Below are positions 63,506 to 64,000 of a stretch of DNA of 64,000 bases, piece after piece (the stretch's first letter is position 1; every line of letters begins with the position of its first letter). The DNA is from Flavisolibacter nicotianae (GTDB taxonomy: Bacteria > Bacteroidota > Bacteroidia > Chitinophagales > Chitinophagaceae). The position numbers were made by a program, and so were the translations under genes. The stretch spans positions 186,001 through 250,000 of the forward strand of contig NZ_RBCI01000004.1 of the NCBI RefSeq assembly GCF_003628535.1, given 5' to 3'. Under the pieces are notes generated by a model that was given only the letters and a program-made list of their open reading frames with translations, was not told the origin of the DNA and ran no database searches.

Positions 63506-64000
63506 ATGTTGAAAAACTTTTTTACGGTCGCCTGGAGAAATCTGGCGAAGCACAAGATTTTCTCCTTCATCAATATCATCGGCCTTGCCTCCGGCCTGGC
63601 CTGCTTTATTTTGATCGCCATGTACGTGGCGGATGAACTCAGCTACGACCGCTTCAACGAAAAGGCCGACCGCATCTACCGGGTCAATTCCGACGTGTTG
63701 TTTGGTGGCAACAACCTGCGGCTTGCCGTCTGCTCCGATCCGATGGGTGCCACCTTGAAGAAAGACTATCCGCAGGTGGAAGAATTTGTCCGGTTTTACA
63801 ACTCCGACGGTTACCGGATGGTAAAGAAAGGAAATGAATACCTGCGGGAAAACAATGTTGCCCGTGCCGACTCAACGCTGTTCAATGTGTTTACCCTTCC
63901 GGCTATCGCCGGCAATACAAAGACCGCCTTGAATGAACCCAACACGGTTGTGCTGACAGAGTCAACGGCGAAGAAATACTTTGGAACAACAGACGTGGTG
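63506..64000 (+). CDS. FtsX/MacB-like permease 7 (3' end outside window)
   Basis: The first 165 codons of another array member. N-terminus MLKNFFTVAWRNLAKHKIFS, TM1 NIIGLASGLACFILIAMYVA, then DELSYDRFNEKADRIYRVNS, the family's usual periplasmic opening, and NEPNTVVLTESTAKKYFG. It is cut by the window edge. Its own upstream box and long leader suggest it may head a second transcription unit. Confidence 0.9.
   Translation, partial: MLKNFFTVAWRNLAKHKIFSFINIIGLASGLACFILIAMYVADELSYDRFNEKADRIYRVNSDVLFGGNNLRLAVCSDPMGATLKKDYPQVEEFVRFYNSDGYRMVKKGNEYLRENNVARADSTLFNVFTLPAIAGNTKTALNEPNTVVLTESTAKKYFGTTDVV

Overview
The window looks like a chromosomal stretch of a Bacteroidota bacterium, most likely a soil-type member of the Chitinophagaceae. 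This rests on a fused SecD-SecF protein, DUF4199 and DUF1206 membrane proteins, a Reg_prop/Y_Y_Y periplasmic sensor kinase, many LxxC-type lipoproteins, starts without clear Shine-Dalgarno sequences, and several TAnnTTTG-like -7 promoter elements. The genus is inferred, not proven. No rRNA, tRNA, CRISPR array or intact insertion sequence was seen.

Left part (1-32.5 kb) is mostly core metabolism. A large beta-propeller sensor kinase runs off the left edge. A lipoprotein and then thyA-folA-methyltransferase follow as overlapping genes, then a three-gene proton-translocating transhydrogenase (pntAA-pntAB-pntB). A SatD/DUF3307 pair on the minus strand has a 14-bp palindrome upstream. An M28 peptidase, an RsmF-like rRNA methyltransferase and a LysM protein come next. 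A seven-gene minus-strand operon (15.4-22.1 kb) joins a dihydroorotase-like protein that lacks its metal ligands, a DUF4199 protein, two glycosyltransferases, heptose-7-phosphate kinase, GmhA and Fmt. It stands back to back with gmd, which suggests a surface-glycan theme. Then come an aldo/keto reductase, SecDF, a serine hydrolase, an aminotransferase and coaE.

The middle (32.5-43 kb) is accessory: DUF1206 protein, a fatty-acid desaturase, an SRPBCC protein, an orphan FtsX/MacB-like permease, NTF2-like and PH-like proteins, two cupin gene remnants and an AT-rich stretch.

The right part (43-64 kb) is the most distinctive. A histidine kinase and an NtrC-type regulator are divergent from an export locus made of one HlyD-type adaptor, one MacB-type ATPase, and at least seven consecutive paralogous 8-TM permeases of about 800 residues (six complete, the seventh cut by the window edge). 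An 18-bp box (CTGTATCRAAARCGKACA) lies upstream of the locus, upstream of the seventh permease, and upstream of the orphan permease 7 kb away. It is the only shared upstream sequence I found at the three permease transcription units, and at two of them it continues into half-sites spaced one helical turn apart. My inference is a kinase/NtrC-controlled envelope export or stress system in which one ATPase may serve many interchangeable permeases.

Short dispersed repeats of the TTCACCATTGACC / GGTGAATAGTGAA type occupy gaps between the permeases, and similar sequence is inserted in frame in fmt and the rsmF-like gene.
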